DNA from: Flavobacteriaceae bacterium
GTDB taxonomy: Bacteria; Bacteroidota; Bacteroidia; Flavobacteriales; Flavobacteriaceae
DNA length: 64,000 bases
NCBI GenBank assembly: GCA_021647405.1
Contig: JAKIUU010000003.1
Coordinates: 85,229 to 149,228 of the forward strand
Direction of reading: 5' to 3'
Below the pieces are notes generated by a model. The model made no database searches. It saw only the letters and a program-made list of their open reading frames with translations, and was not told the origin of the DNA. Within the stretch, counting starts at the first letter, position 1, and each line of letters starts with the position of its first letter. The translations under genes and the position numbers were made by a program. Below are positions 52,217 through 61,038 of this stretch, one piece after another.

Positions 52217-53032
52217 ATGGATAACATTATACAATATTTAGAATCAATTAATCCCATTTTGGCAGCCTTATACGCCACTCTTTTTACTTGGTCTTTAACA
52301 GCTTTGGGGGCTTTATTGGTATTCTTTTTTAAAAAACCAAACAGAGCCGTCTTAGATGGTATGCTAGGTTTTACAGGTGGTGTAATGATAGCCGCTAGTT
52401 TTTGGAGTCTTTTAGCACCTGCTATTGAGATGAGTGAAGGCGATGGATTTATAAAGGTGTTCCCCGCAGCTACCGGATTTTTCCTTGGTGCTGTTTTTCT
52501 ATTTGGTTTAGATAAAGTTTTACCCCATATGCACATCAACTTTAAAGAAGCTGAAGGTGTTAAAACACCCTGGCATCGCACAACACTTTTGGTACTTGCT
52601 ATTACTTTACATAACATCCCCGAAGGGCTAGCCGTTGGTGTTCTTTTTGGCGGTGTGGCAGCAGGTTTTGATGGCGCCACAATTGGCGGTGCTGTGGCCC
52701 TGGCTATTGGTATTGGGCTACAAAATTTTCCCGAAGGTTTTGCTGTAGCGATGCCTTTAAGACGACAAGGCGTAAGCCGATTTAAAAGTTTTTGGTACGG
52801 GCAATTATCGGCTATTGTTGAACCTATAGCAGGCGTAATTGGCGCCTGGGCAGTTATCTCTTTCAAACCTATTTTACCTTACGCTCTGGCTTTTGCGGCA
52901 GGTGCTATGATTTTTGTAGTTGTTGAAGAGGTTATTCCAGAGACCCAACAAGATAAATATACAGATATTGCCACCATGGGCTTTATTGCTGGTTTTATAA
53001 TTATGATGGGAATGGATGTTGGTTTAAGCTAA
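52217..53032 (+). CDS. ZIP-family divalent metal transporter
   Basis: 271 residues with eight membrane helices. The metal-transport helices 4 and 5 have HNIPEGLAVG and NFPEGFAVAMPL, the ZupT-type signature. It imports Zn, Mn or Fe; coupling with the DtxR-like gene suggests Mn or Fe. It is cotranscribed with its regulator. Confidence 0.93.
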   Translation: MDNIIQYLESINPILAALYATLFTWSLTALGALLVFFFKKPNRAVLDGMLGFTGGVMIAASFWSLLAPAIEMSEGDGFIKVFPAATGFFLGAVFLFGLDKVLPHMHINFKEAEGVKTPWHRTTLLVLAITLHNIPEGLAVGVLFGGVAAGFDGATIGGAVALAIGIGLQNFPEGFAVAMPLRRQGVSRFKSFWYGQLSAIVEPIAGVIGAWAVISFKPILPYALAFAAGAMIFVVVEEVIPETQQDKYTDIATMGFIAGFIIMMGMDVGLS

Positions 53033-53085
53033 TTTGCTGAGATAAATTTGCAAAAAAAAATGTAATTTGCGTTAAAATTACGCCC

Positions 53086-56000
53086 TTGCTAACGCCTTCT
53101 TCTTTTCAGGTTTACAATGCTTCTGCCGGAAGTGGCAAAACCTTTACACTGGTAAAGTCATATCTTAAAATAATACTCGCCACACAAGACGCTTTTAAAT
53201 TTAAGCAGATTCTTGCCATTACTTTCACTAACAAGGCGGCTAACGAAATGAAAGAACGTATTTTAGATAATCTACGCGCTTTCGCGGAGAGCGAATTTAA
53301 CGATATGGCTAAAATGCTTTGCAAAGAAATTCCATTAAGTAGCAGCCTATTACAAAAAAGAGCCTCTGTAATATTAAGAGAAATTGTAAATAATTATGCC
53401 GCTTTTGCCATTACAACCATTGATAGCTTTACATATAAAATAATTCGGAATTTTTCTTTTGATTTGGGATTGTCTTTAGATTTTGAAGTCGAATTAAATA
53501 CCAAAAACATACTAGATGAAGCGGTTGAAATTTTAATTTCTAAAATTGGCCAAGAAGACCAAATTACCAAAACATTGCTCCTTTTTGCTTTATTTAAATG
53601 GCAAAAAGATGAGACTTGGGATGTGAGCTTTGCACTTAAATCTATTGCCAAACTATTGGTTGACGATGGTGCTATTGACCAATTAAATAAACTAAAAAAC
53701 AAACAATTACCCGATTATCTAAAACTACACGAAAAATTAAAAAAACAGAATGTACATTTTGAAAAAGAGATTCTTAAATTCGGAAGAGAAGGCCTTGAGC
53801 TTTTAAAACAAATTGGTGCCGAAAATAGCGCCTATTCAGGTGGTGGCGACTTGCCCAGTTTTATTTCTAAACTTACAGGTAAAAACTTTGATACTATTAA
53901 TTTTGAAGGACGCCTCTCTAAAAGTATTGCCAAAAATAGCTGGTGTAGTGCCAAAGCCTCTGAAGAAAATAAAGAGGCTATTGAATCGCAATCGGAAACT
54001 TTAAAAACACTTTATTCAAAAATTGAAGCTTTTTTTGAGGCGCACTATAAAACCTATGTTTTAAGCAACTTGATTTTAAAAAATCTGATTCCATTATCGG
54101 TTTTAAGCCCCTTAAATAAAAGTTTAACAAATTACAAACTAGACAATAACATCCGATTAAATTCTGAGTTCAACACCCTTATCAGAAAACATATTAAAGA
54201 CGAACCTGTGCCTTTTATTTATGAAAAGATAGGCGAAAAATACAGTCATTTTTTTATAGACGAAATGCAGGACACTTCCGTTTTTCAATGGGAAAATTTA
54301 ATCCCTTTAATTCAAAATGCACTATCCCAACCCAATGGCAGTTTGTTTTTGGTGGGCGATGCCAAACAAGCTATTTACAGATGGCGCGGCGGCGAGGCGC
54401 AACAATTTATCAACTTAGCTTCTAAAATTAATAATGAAGAAACCGTTGCCGAAAACCCTTTTTTTATTCCTAAAAATGTAGAAAGTTTAGATACAAATTT
54501 CAGAAGTTTTAGTGAGGTGATAAATTTTAACAATGCTTTTTTTAAAAATGCTTCAAAATTTTTGTCAAATCCAACCCATCGGTCTTTATACGAAAATGAA
54601 AATTCGCAAAAGGCAACTGATAAAATTGGCGGTTATGTACAAATTGACTTTTTAGATAAAGGCCTAAAAGGAGAAGATAAAAGCGATGCGTATGCAAACA
54701 CCATTATAAAGACCCTACGAAATTTAGAAAACGATTACACGCTAGGCGAAGTCTGTATATTGGTGCGTAGCAAAAAAGATGGCGCCGCTATTGCAGAAAA
54801 TTTAACGGCACAAGGCATTGAAATTATGACATCGGAATCTTTGCTGTTGTGCAACGCCACAAAAGTAAATTTTATCATTAATTTTCTGACTTATCTATCT
54901 CAAGACAGCAACAAAAAAGCTTTGGCAGATGCGCTTATTTTCTTACATGAGCATCTTAAAAGCACCATTCAAATTCACGATTTTATTAGTTTCTTTTTAT
55001 CTCTTTCTAAAAAGGAATTGTTTGTCAAACTAAAAGATTTTGATATCGACTTCTCTGACAATCAGTTTAATGAAATATCTTTATACCAATCTGTTGCTTA
55101 TCTGATTCGTAGTTTTAATTTGGTAGAAAAATCTGATGCCTTTATTCAGTTTTTCCTAGATGAAGTTTTAAAGTTTGAGCAACAAAAAAAAGGCGGTGTC
55201 TCTCATTTTATAGACTATTTTGAGAGTCATAAATCAGCTTTAAGCATCGTCTCACCAAAAAACGATAATGCCGTTCAGATATTAACCATCCATAAAGCCA
55301 AAGGATTGGAATTTCCTGTGGTTATTTTTCCAAACAATGTAAGTCTATACAGAGAAAGAGAACCTAAAGAATGGTACCAACCAGAATCTCCCGAAGCGTT
55401 CAATAATTTTAAAAGCCTTTTAATAAATGGCGGCCCTGCTTTAGAAAAAACAGACGCTATTGGTCAACAAATTTATAGTCGTAAAAAAGAGTTGTTAGAA
55501 TTAGATAATATAAATCTATTATACGTGGGACTAACCCGTGCTATTGAACAATTATATATCATAACAGAACAAAGTTCAAGAACAGCCAAGAGCATTACTT
55601 ATGGTGCTATAATTGAAGATTATTTAAAGACAAACGCACTTTATCAACCTACTAACAACACCTATACTTTTGGCAACATAACTCGCCCAAAAAGTGAAGT
55701 CGGCGAAAAAGAAGAAACAACATTATTTGAGTCTAAATACATTTCGACCGATTGGAAATCACACAATATTTACATAGTTCCTAATGCCTCAAAATATTGG
55801 GATGACCCACAGCAAGAAGCTGCCATTCACGGAACTTTATTACACGATATTTTGGCTGAAATTAAAACGGCGGGCGATATAGATATGGCTATAAATACCT
55901 TCAAACAAACTGGTAAAATAACATCGGATGAAGGGCTAAAGTTTAAAAATACCATTACAGAAATGGTTAACCATTCCGATTTAAAAAAATATTTTTCACC

Positions 56001-56244
56001 TAACAATACCGTTTATAATGAGTGTGAAATTGCAACAAAAGACAAAGAAATATTGCGATTAGACAGGTTGGTTATAGCAGCTAAAGAAGCGGTTATTATT
56101 GATTATAAATCGGGTAAAGCCTACCCTGAGCATCACCAACAACTTATTGGCTATGCCGATGCCATAAAAAGTATGAATATTAACGTGACTAAAAAAATAT
56201 TGGTTTATTTAGAAACCCCTATAAAGGTTGTTTTTGTAGATTAA
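53086..56244 (+). CDS. UvrD/AddA-like helicase-nuclease
   Basis: 1052 residues. SF1A helicase motifs: Walker A NASAGSGKT at residues 11-19, DEMQD (motif II) near 395, FLVGDAKQAIYRWRG (motif III), LTIHKAKGLEFPVV (motif V) and YVGLTRAIEQLY (motif VI). The C-terminus (about 930-1050) has a RecB-type PD-(D/E)XK nuclease: HGTLLHDIL, IDYKSGKAYPEH and QLIGYADAI. It would process double-strand ends with an AddB-like partner that is not in the window. The start is TTG. Confidence 0.9.
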   Translation: MLTPSSFQVYNASAGSGKTFTLVKSYLKIILATQDAFKFKQILAITFTNKAANEMKERILDNLRAFAESEFNDMAKMLCKEIPLSSSLLQKRASVILREIVNNYAAFAITTIDSFTYKIIRNFSFDLGLSLDFEVELNTKNILDEAVEILISKIGQEDQITKTLLLFALFKWQKDETWDVSFALKSIAKLLVDDGAIDQLNKLKNKQLPDYLKLHEKLKKQNVHFEKEILKFGREGLELLKQIGAENSAYSGGGDLPSFISKLTGKNFDTINFEGRLSKSIAKNSWCSAKASEENKEAIESQSETLKTLYSKIEAFFEAHYKTYVLSNLILKNLIPLSVLSPLNKSLTNYKLDNNIRLNSEFNTLIRKHIKDEPVPFIYEKIGEKYSHFFIDEMQDTSVFQWENLIPLIQNALSQPNGSLFLVGDAKQAIYRWRGGEAQQFINLASKINNEETVAENPFFIPKNVESLDTNFRSFSEVINFNNAFFKNASKFLSNPTHRSLYENENSQKATDKIGGYVQIDFLDKGLKGEDKSDAYANTIIKTLRNLENDYTLGEVCILVRSKKDGAAIAENLTAQGIEIMTSESLLLCNATKVNFIINFLTYLSQDSNKKALADALIFLHEHLKSTIQIHDFISFFLSLSKKELFVKLKDFDIDFSDNQFNEISLYQSVAYLIRSFNLVEKSDAFIQFFLDEVLKFEQQKKGGVSHFIDYFESHKSALSIVSPKNDNAVQILTIHKAKGLEFPVVIFPNNVSLYREREPKEWYQPESPEAFNNFKSLLINGGPALEKTDAIGQQIYSRKKELLELDNINLLYVGLTRAIEQLYIITEQSSRTAKSITYGAIIEDYLKTNALYQPTNNTYTFGNITRPKSEVGEKEETTLFESKYISTDWKSHNIYIVPNASKYWDDPQQEAAIHGTLLHDILAEIKTAGDIDMAINTFKQTGKITSDEGLKFKNTITEMVNHSDLKKYFSPNNTVYNECEIATKDKEILRLDRLVIAAKEAVIIDYKSGKAYPEHHQQLIGYADAIKSMNINVTKKILVYLETPIKVVFVD

Positions 56245-56269
56245 TTTTCGTCCGTTCGAGTAATCTCGA

Positions 56270-56327
56270 TGGCTATCGAGATTGTATCGAGAACTAAGGC
56301 ATAAAACACAGGGATAGTTCTCGATAC
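56270..56327. repeat. Inverted-repeat pair after the helicase gene
   Basis: TCTCGAT-ggct-ATCGAGA (about 56273-56290) overlaps GTATCGAGAACTA (56284-56296), which pairs over 13 bases with TAGTTCTCGATAC (56315-56327). A T-rich stretch follows, so it may act as a terminator of the helicase gene as well as being a dispersed repeat. Confidence 0.6.
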
Positions 56328-56450
56328 TTTTTTGCTGCATTTCATTACTCAAAAACACTCGTATTCTTTTTCTTATAACAAATTTAAATGCTTTTATTGG
56401 TTTGCTAATCTAAAGGAACAGACGCTTATTATAATAATACTTGACAAACT

Positions 56451-56478
56451 AAACCAGTGTCAAAAAACAGTATATTTG
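56451..56478 (+). promoter_or_regulatory. Promoter of the cvpA-panB operon
   Basis: TTGACA at 56451-56456 and TATATTTG at 56471-56478. The ATG follows at 56491. Confidence 0.55.
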
Positions 56479-56490
56479 TAAAAAAAACAC

Positions 56491-56988
56491 ATGAATACAA
56501 TAGATATTATTATAAGTGTTTTACTGCTATTTGGTTTGGTGCGCGGTTTTATAAAAGGTTTTTTTATTGAAATCGCATCACTTGTAGCGCTTGTTGGTGG
56601 TTTGTATGGCGCGATGCATTTTTCATTTTACGCTTCAGATATTTTAAAAACCTATGTGAGTTGGGACGAAAAATACATTCAGATAGCCGCTTTTTCTCTT
56701 ACCTTTTTAGGCATTATTATTTTGGTTTCCCTCTTAGGGAAAATACTAACCAAGTTAATGGAGTCCATTGCTTTAGGATTGGTCAATAAAATATTTGGCG
56801 CTGTGTTTGGCTTTTTAAAAATAGCTTTAATTTTAAGTTTTATCCTCTTGTTTTTTAACAAAATAAACAGCACTATTCCTTTTGTAGAAAAGGAAACATT
56901 AGAAAAGTCAATCTTATTTAAACCTGTTAAAGAGTTTGTGCCCTTATTGTTTCCAGATTTTTTAAAAAAGGAAATAGGACAAGAATAA
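56491..56988 (+). CDS. CvpA family membrane protein
   Basis: 165 residues with four membrane helices. It matches CvpA: IDIIISVLLLFGLVRGFIKGF at the start, then helices with GxxxG spacing. CvpA proteins support envelope homeostasis and were first linked to colicin V export; the molecular role is unclear. It precedes panB by 36 bases. Confidence 0.88.
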   Translation: MNTIDIIISVLLLFGLVRGFIKGFFIEIASLVALVGGLYGAMHFSFYASDILKTYVSWDEKYIQIAAFSLTFLGIIILVSLLGKILTKLMESIALGLVNKIFGAVFGFLKIALILSFILLFFNKINSTIPFVEKETLEKSILFKPVKEFVPLLFPDFLKKEIGQE

Positions 56989-57024
56989 TATAAATAACTA
57001 CTTTTACTTTCTAAAACAGAAACT

Positions 57025-57843
57025 ATGTCAGCAGCAAAAAAAGAATACAAACGCATAACCATTAAATCGTTAATGGAAATGAAGGCTAACAATGAAAAAA
57101 TAGCCATGCTCACATCGTATGATTATACCATGGCCAAGATTGTTGACAACTCTGGTATTGATATTATTTTGGTGGGCGATTCGGCTTCAAATGTTATGGC
57201 GGGTCATGAAACCACTTTACCCATTACTTTAGACCAAATGATATACCATGCCTCATCGGTAATACGCGCCATTGACCATTGTTTGGTGGTGGTAGATTTA
57301 CCTTTTGGTACCTACCAAGGCAACTCAAGAAAAGCCTTAGACTCTTCGGTACGCATTATGAAAGAATCTGGCGCTCATGCTGTAAAGTTAGAAGGGGGTG
57401 GCGAAATAAAAGAGTCTGTTTTAAGAATTTTATCGGCAGGCATCCCTGTTATGGGGCATTTGGGCTTAACACCGCAATCTATTTATAAATTTGGCACTTA
57501 CACTGTCCGCGCCAAGCAAGAAGCCGAAGCTGCAAAATTAAAAGAAGATGCGCTGCTTTTACAAGAATTGGGTTGTTTTGCTATTGTCATAGAAAAAGTA
57601 CCCGCTAAATTGGCCGAAGAAGTGGCAAAAAGTCTGCACATTCCTATAATTGGTATTGGCGCAGGGGGTGGTGTTGATGGTCAGGTATTGGTAACACATG
57701 ACATGTTGGGTATGACACACGAATTTAATCCGCGTTTTTTAAGACGTTATGCCAATTTATTTGACGATATGAACACTGCTTTTAAGCAATATATTACCGA
57801 TGTAAAATCTGCTGATTTTCCCAACAAGAAAGAACAATATTAA
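57025..57843 (+). CDS. panB: 3-methyl-2-oxobutanoate hydroxymethyltransferase
   Basis: 272 residues. It adds a hydroxymethyl group to 2-oxoisovalerate in pantothenate synthesis. The (beta/alpha)8 decamer-type motifs are visible: MLTSYDYTMAKI, LVGDSASNVMAGHETTLPIT (metal Asp), DLPFGTYQ, VKLEGGGE, PVMGHLGLTPQS and the catalytic Glu in VIEKVP. A shared terminator lies at 57850. Confidence 0.96.
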   Translation: MSAAKKEYKRITIKSLMEMKANNEKIAMLTSYDYTMAKIVDNSGIDIILVGDSASNVMAGHETTLPITLDQMIYHASSVIRAIDHCLVVVDLPFGTYQGNSRKALDSSVRIMKESGAHAVKLEGGGEIKESVLRILSAGIPVMGHLGLTPQSIYKFGTYTVRAKQEAEAAKLKEDALLLQELGCFAIVIEKVPAKLAEEVAKSLHIPIIGIGAGGGVDGQVLVTHDMLGMTHEFNPRFLRRYANLFDDMNTAFKQYITDVKSADFPNKKEQY

Positions 57844-57849
57844 ATGATT

Positions 57850-57890
57850 AAAAAAAAATCCCGAGTCTCTAAAGGCTCGGGATTTTTTAT
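57850..57890. terminator. Bidirectional terminator between panB and TonB receptor
   Basis: AATCCCGAG-tctctaaagg-CTCGGGATT (about 57858-57884) has A-tract on the left and T-tract on the right. It suits both panB and the leftward receptor gene. Confidence 0.85.
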
Positions 57891-57934
57891 TCTAAAAAAT
57901 AGTGAAATCTTTTAAAATAGTATTTATCTGAATT

Positions 57935-60556
57935 TTAGAATTGGTAATTCAATCCAACACTAAAGTTAGTACCTAATTGTCCTAATTGTTGAACTTCTGA
58001 TGAGTATACAAATCTACTTCCTGCTTGAGAAGTGTGAGTAGATTCTTTAGTTACATCTGGATATACGTCAAACATATTGTTCAAAACAGCATTCATAGAT
58101 AATTTATCAGTAAAGCTATATTTAAAACTTAAATCTGTTACCATTTTAGAACTTAATGGTTGATCAGTTCCACCACTTTCTGGGTGAGTTATAATTACTT
58201 CTCCAAAAACAGTATTAGTTAAACCTAATTCCCATTTATTCACTTTTTGATTCAATCCAAAAATTATTTTAGATTTTGGTCTAGAATTGGTAATTAAGCC
58301 TTGTTCTTGTCTGTCAAAAATATTATAACCTCCAGTGGCAAGTGCTGCAGGAGTAGTAATGGCATCAATAGTAGTTTTGTTAAAGTTAGCTGCCATAATT
58401 GCGCTAAAACCACTGTTGTTTTTATAGTTTAAAACAATATCAGCACCAGTAGTTTTTGTATTACCAGCATTGATAAAGAATTGTACAGCAACAACATTGT
58501 GATCGATTAAAATTTGTTCTACAGCATCAGAACCATCTAAAGTACCATCAATTGATCCAATTTGAGATGAGAATAAAACACGGTTATCTACTTTAATTTG
58601 GTAGAAATCGAAAGAGGCATAGAAACTGCGATTAAATTTATAAGTTAATCCTAAACCTATATTTTTAGAAGTTTCAGCAAATAAACTTGGCACACCTAAA
58701 GCTTTAACAGCAGGATTGTCATTGGCCAAAGTTCCTTGCAATAAGGGTTCGCTAGAACCAGAAACTATTATATATTGGCTATTAGTTAAATAACGTTGGT
58801 GTAAAGTAGGTGCTCTAAATCCAGTACTATAAGATCCTCTTAAAGCTCCTTTATCGCCTAATTTATAACGCCCATCAATTTTCCAAGAAAAATTTGAACC
58901 AAAATCTGAATAATTTTCAAAACGGCCAGCAACACCCAATAATAAGTCTTTAGAGACATCAAAATCTAATTGAGCATAGGTTGCAAAGTTATTTCTTGTC
59001 CATGCACCGGCTTCTGCTGGTTTGATACCTGCAAATGAATCTGAACCTCCCTTGTAATAAGAAAGTGGGTTTCCTTCGTAAGCATCAAAATATTCTTTTT
59101 TCTTTTCAAGACCAAAAGCAGCAGAAACATTATCAGATAATTGACCTGATAAATCTAAGTTAAGTATTACATTTTGTAATCTATAACCACCAGGGTGGAA
59201 AGTTCTAGGAGATGTGCCATGATCTCTTAAGTAATCTCTATTTACTGAATTATTTACGGTATAGAAAACACTATTAGCACCATAAGTTAAACTGGCATCA
59301 CCTTTCCAAGTGCCACCCATGTCAAATTTAAGACCAGCCGCATTGATATGATCTTTTATTAAAGTTTCGAATGTTGGCTGATAACCAATAAAATCTTCTG
59401 AGCGTGTAATAAAATCTGCATCAGCAACATCTCTTCTCCAATATGGGGCACGGTAATAAGCGAAAGAACGCCCCGTTCTTCTTGTATAACCACCGAAAGA
59501 ATAAAATTCGGCATGTTTTCCAACAGGGTGAGACATATTTACAAATATATCTTGTTTTTCCATATCAGGTTGTCCTACATGCATTCCGATAGTTGGATTT
59601 TCTGTTACAAAAGCAGTTTCGTTTGGTCTTGGAGTCGCTGGCAAATCAGCAGTTCCTGGAGAACCAGCCCTATTAGTCAATTTTTGAATGTAATAGCCTA
59701 AAGTAATATTAACATTACCACCATCACCAAAGGGTAATCCTGTGTTAAAGTCAGAAGCATAGTTAAAACCATCTCCTTGAGAAGTAATACCTGTACTTGT
59801 ATTAAATGTTGAATATTCTACATCTTTTTTAAGAACCATGTTAATTACACCCGCAATGGCATCTGATCCATATTGTGCAGCCGCACCGTCTCTTAAGACT
59901 TCAATATGGTCTATGGCAGCTGTTGGAATACTTTTTAAATCTGTTCCTACTTCACCTTTTCCTGGAGTTCTGTTAAGATATACTTGAGCAGATTGATTTT
60001 TACGTTTTCCGTTTATTAAAACTAATGTTCTTGATGGGCCTAAACCTCTTAAATCGGCTGGATCATAATGTGCAGTAGCATCAGATATGGCTTGGTTTTG
60101 TGAGTTAAAAGAAGGTACTTTAAAAGTTAACATTCTTTCAATAGTAGGTTTACCACTTGATGTTAATTCTTTTGTACTTATATTGTCAATAGGTACTGGA
60201 GAATCAAGGATTGTGCGTGGTTTTGCACGGTTACCCGTAAGAACAATCTCGTCTAAACCTACATTTTCTTCTAGCAGAGTGACTGCTACAGTGCCACTTG
60301 AAGTTACTGTTTTGGTAATGTATCCCACAGATGAAATGCTAATAGTTGCAGGTAATTTTGACACTTCTAAAGTGAAATTACCATTGTCATCTGTTGTGGT
60401 GCCATTGCTTGTACCCTTCTCAACAACAGTTGCAAACGGAATAGCGTTTCCTTTAATGTCTGTAACTTTACCATTTACAGACTGTGCCATTATGCCTAAA
60501 GGAAGCATAAATAAAAAGAATAACAAAGTCTTTTTAATAGTTAATTTTGTTTTCAT
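57935..60556 (-). CDS. TonB-dependent outer-membrane receptor, paralogue 1
   Basis: 873 residues. A signal peptide (about 1-24) is followed by an N-terminal carboxypeptidase-D-regulatory-like domain (VNGKVTDIKGNAIPFATVVE), a plug (about 110-240: VLRDGAAAQYGSDAIAGVIN) and a 22-strand barrel that ends in FSVGLNYQF. No SusD-like partner is adjacent. It probably imports an iron complex, vitamin B12 or another nutrient; the substrate is not evident. It is a paralogue of the 61039 gene, with the same direction and a similar promoter. Confidence 0.92.
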   Translation of the reverse strand: MKTKLTIKKTLLFFLFMLPLGIMAQSVNGKVTDIKGNAIPFATVVEKGTSNGTTTDDNGNFTLEVSKLPATISISSVGYITKTVTSSGTVAVTLLEENVGLDEIVLTGNRAKPRTILDSPVPIDNISTKELTSSGKPTIERMLTFKVPSFNSQNQAISDATAHYDPADLRGLGPSRTLVLINGKRKNQSAQVYLNRTPGKGEVGTDLKSIPTAAIDHIEVLRDGAAAQYGSDAIAGVINMVLKKDVEYSTFNTSTGITSQGDGFNYASDFNTGLPFGDGGNVNITLGYYIQKLTNRAGSPGTADLPATPRPNETAFVTENPTIGMHVGQPDMEKQDIFVNMSHPVGKHAEFYSFGGYTRRTGRSFAYYRAPYWRRDVADADFITRSEDFIGYQPTFETLIKDHINAAGLKFDMGGTWKGDASLTYGANSVFYTVNNSVNRDYLRDHGTSPRTFHPGGYRLQNVILNLDLSGQLSDNVSAAFGLEKKKEYFDAYEGNPLSYYKGGSDSFAGIKPAEAGAWTRNNFATYAQLDFDVSKDLLLGVAGRFENYSDFGSNFSWKIDGRYKLGDKGALRGSYSTGFRAPTLHQRYLTNSQYIIVSGSSEPLLQGTLANDNPAVKALGVPSLFAETSKNIGLGLTYKFNRSFYASFDFYQIKVDNRVLFSSQIGSIDGTLDGSDAVEQILIDHNVVAVQFFINAGNTKTTGADIVLNYKNNSGFSAIMAANFNKTTIDAITTPAALATGGYNIFDRQEQGLITNSRPKSKIIFGLNQKVNKWELGLTNTVFGEVIITHPESGGTDQPLSSKMVTDLSFKYSFTDKLSMNAVLNNMFDVYPDVTKESTHTSQAGSRFVYSSEVQQLGQLGTNFSVGLNYQF

Positions 60557-60588
60557 ACTTAAATTGATTTGATTAAATAATTTATTTT

Positions 60589-60602
60589 GACAAATATTTG
60601 TC
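60589..60602 (-). promoter_or_regulatory. Palindromic promoter element of TonB receptor 1
   Basis: GACAAATATTTGTC is a perfect 14-bp palindrome 33 bases upstream of the ATG. On the reverse strand its ATATTTG is a near -7 box. The related GACAAATATTC is upstream of the paralogue. Confidence 0.5.
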
Positions 60603-60800
60603 TTTTTTTTATTAAAATCAAAGTATTATTAACATTATTTTAACATACATCTCAATTGTATAAATAATATAAAAAAAATTATGACTTTAATTGCATCTTT
60701 ACAATAATTTCAAAAGACAAATTGTTATAATTCGCTTTAACCAAATTTTAACAACACATAAATATTTTAAGTGGTATTTTTATTCATTATTTATTAAAAA

Positions 60801-60910
60801 TTAGCACTAGTGTCCACTAAAAATAAGTTAAAAACCAACTGATTAGTAATCTGTTCATTGACATTATTGTAGTCGCCCCTTAAAAACCATTTAAGGGGCG
60901 ACTATTTATG
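60801..60910. other. Unassigned hairpin region, possible IS remnant
   Basis: 60557-61038 has no gene. It holds CACTAGTGTCCACTAAAAAT at 60805-60824, typical in look of an IS end, and a perfect 15-bp stem TAGTCGCCCCTTAAA-aacca-TTTAAGGGGCGACTA (60870-60904). It is not a terminator because no T-tract follows on either strand. An ATG at 60908 starts only a 14-codon frame. The assignment to an IS leader is a guess. Confidence 0.35.
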
Positions 60911-60990
60911 GCCTATTCTTATCAGGATAAAGCTATTAGAAACATAAAATAAGAAGACTAATTTAAGAGAATATAAGATCTCTTGAGCAT

Positions 60991-61020
60991 AAAAAAAGGC
61001 CACTAAATGAATAGTGGCCT
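60991..61020 (-). terminator. Terminator of TonB receptor 2
   Basis: On the reverse strand AGGCCACT-attcattt-AGTGGCCT is followed by seven T. It begins 19 bases after the stop codon of the 61039 gene. Confidence 0.85.
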
Positions 61021-61038
61021 GAATTTAATAAATATTAT

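Noticed and set aside
60908..60952. 14-codon frame starting MAYSYQDK as a gene
   Set aside because: Too short, with no similarity recognised; it could be the stub of a lost IS gene but cannot be supported.
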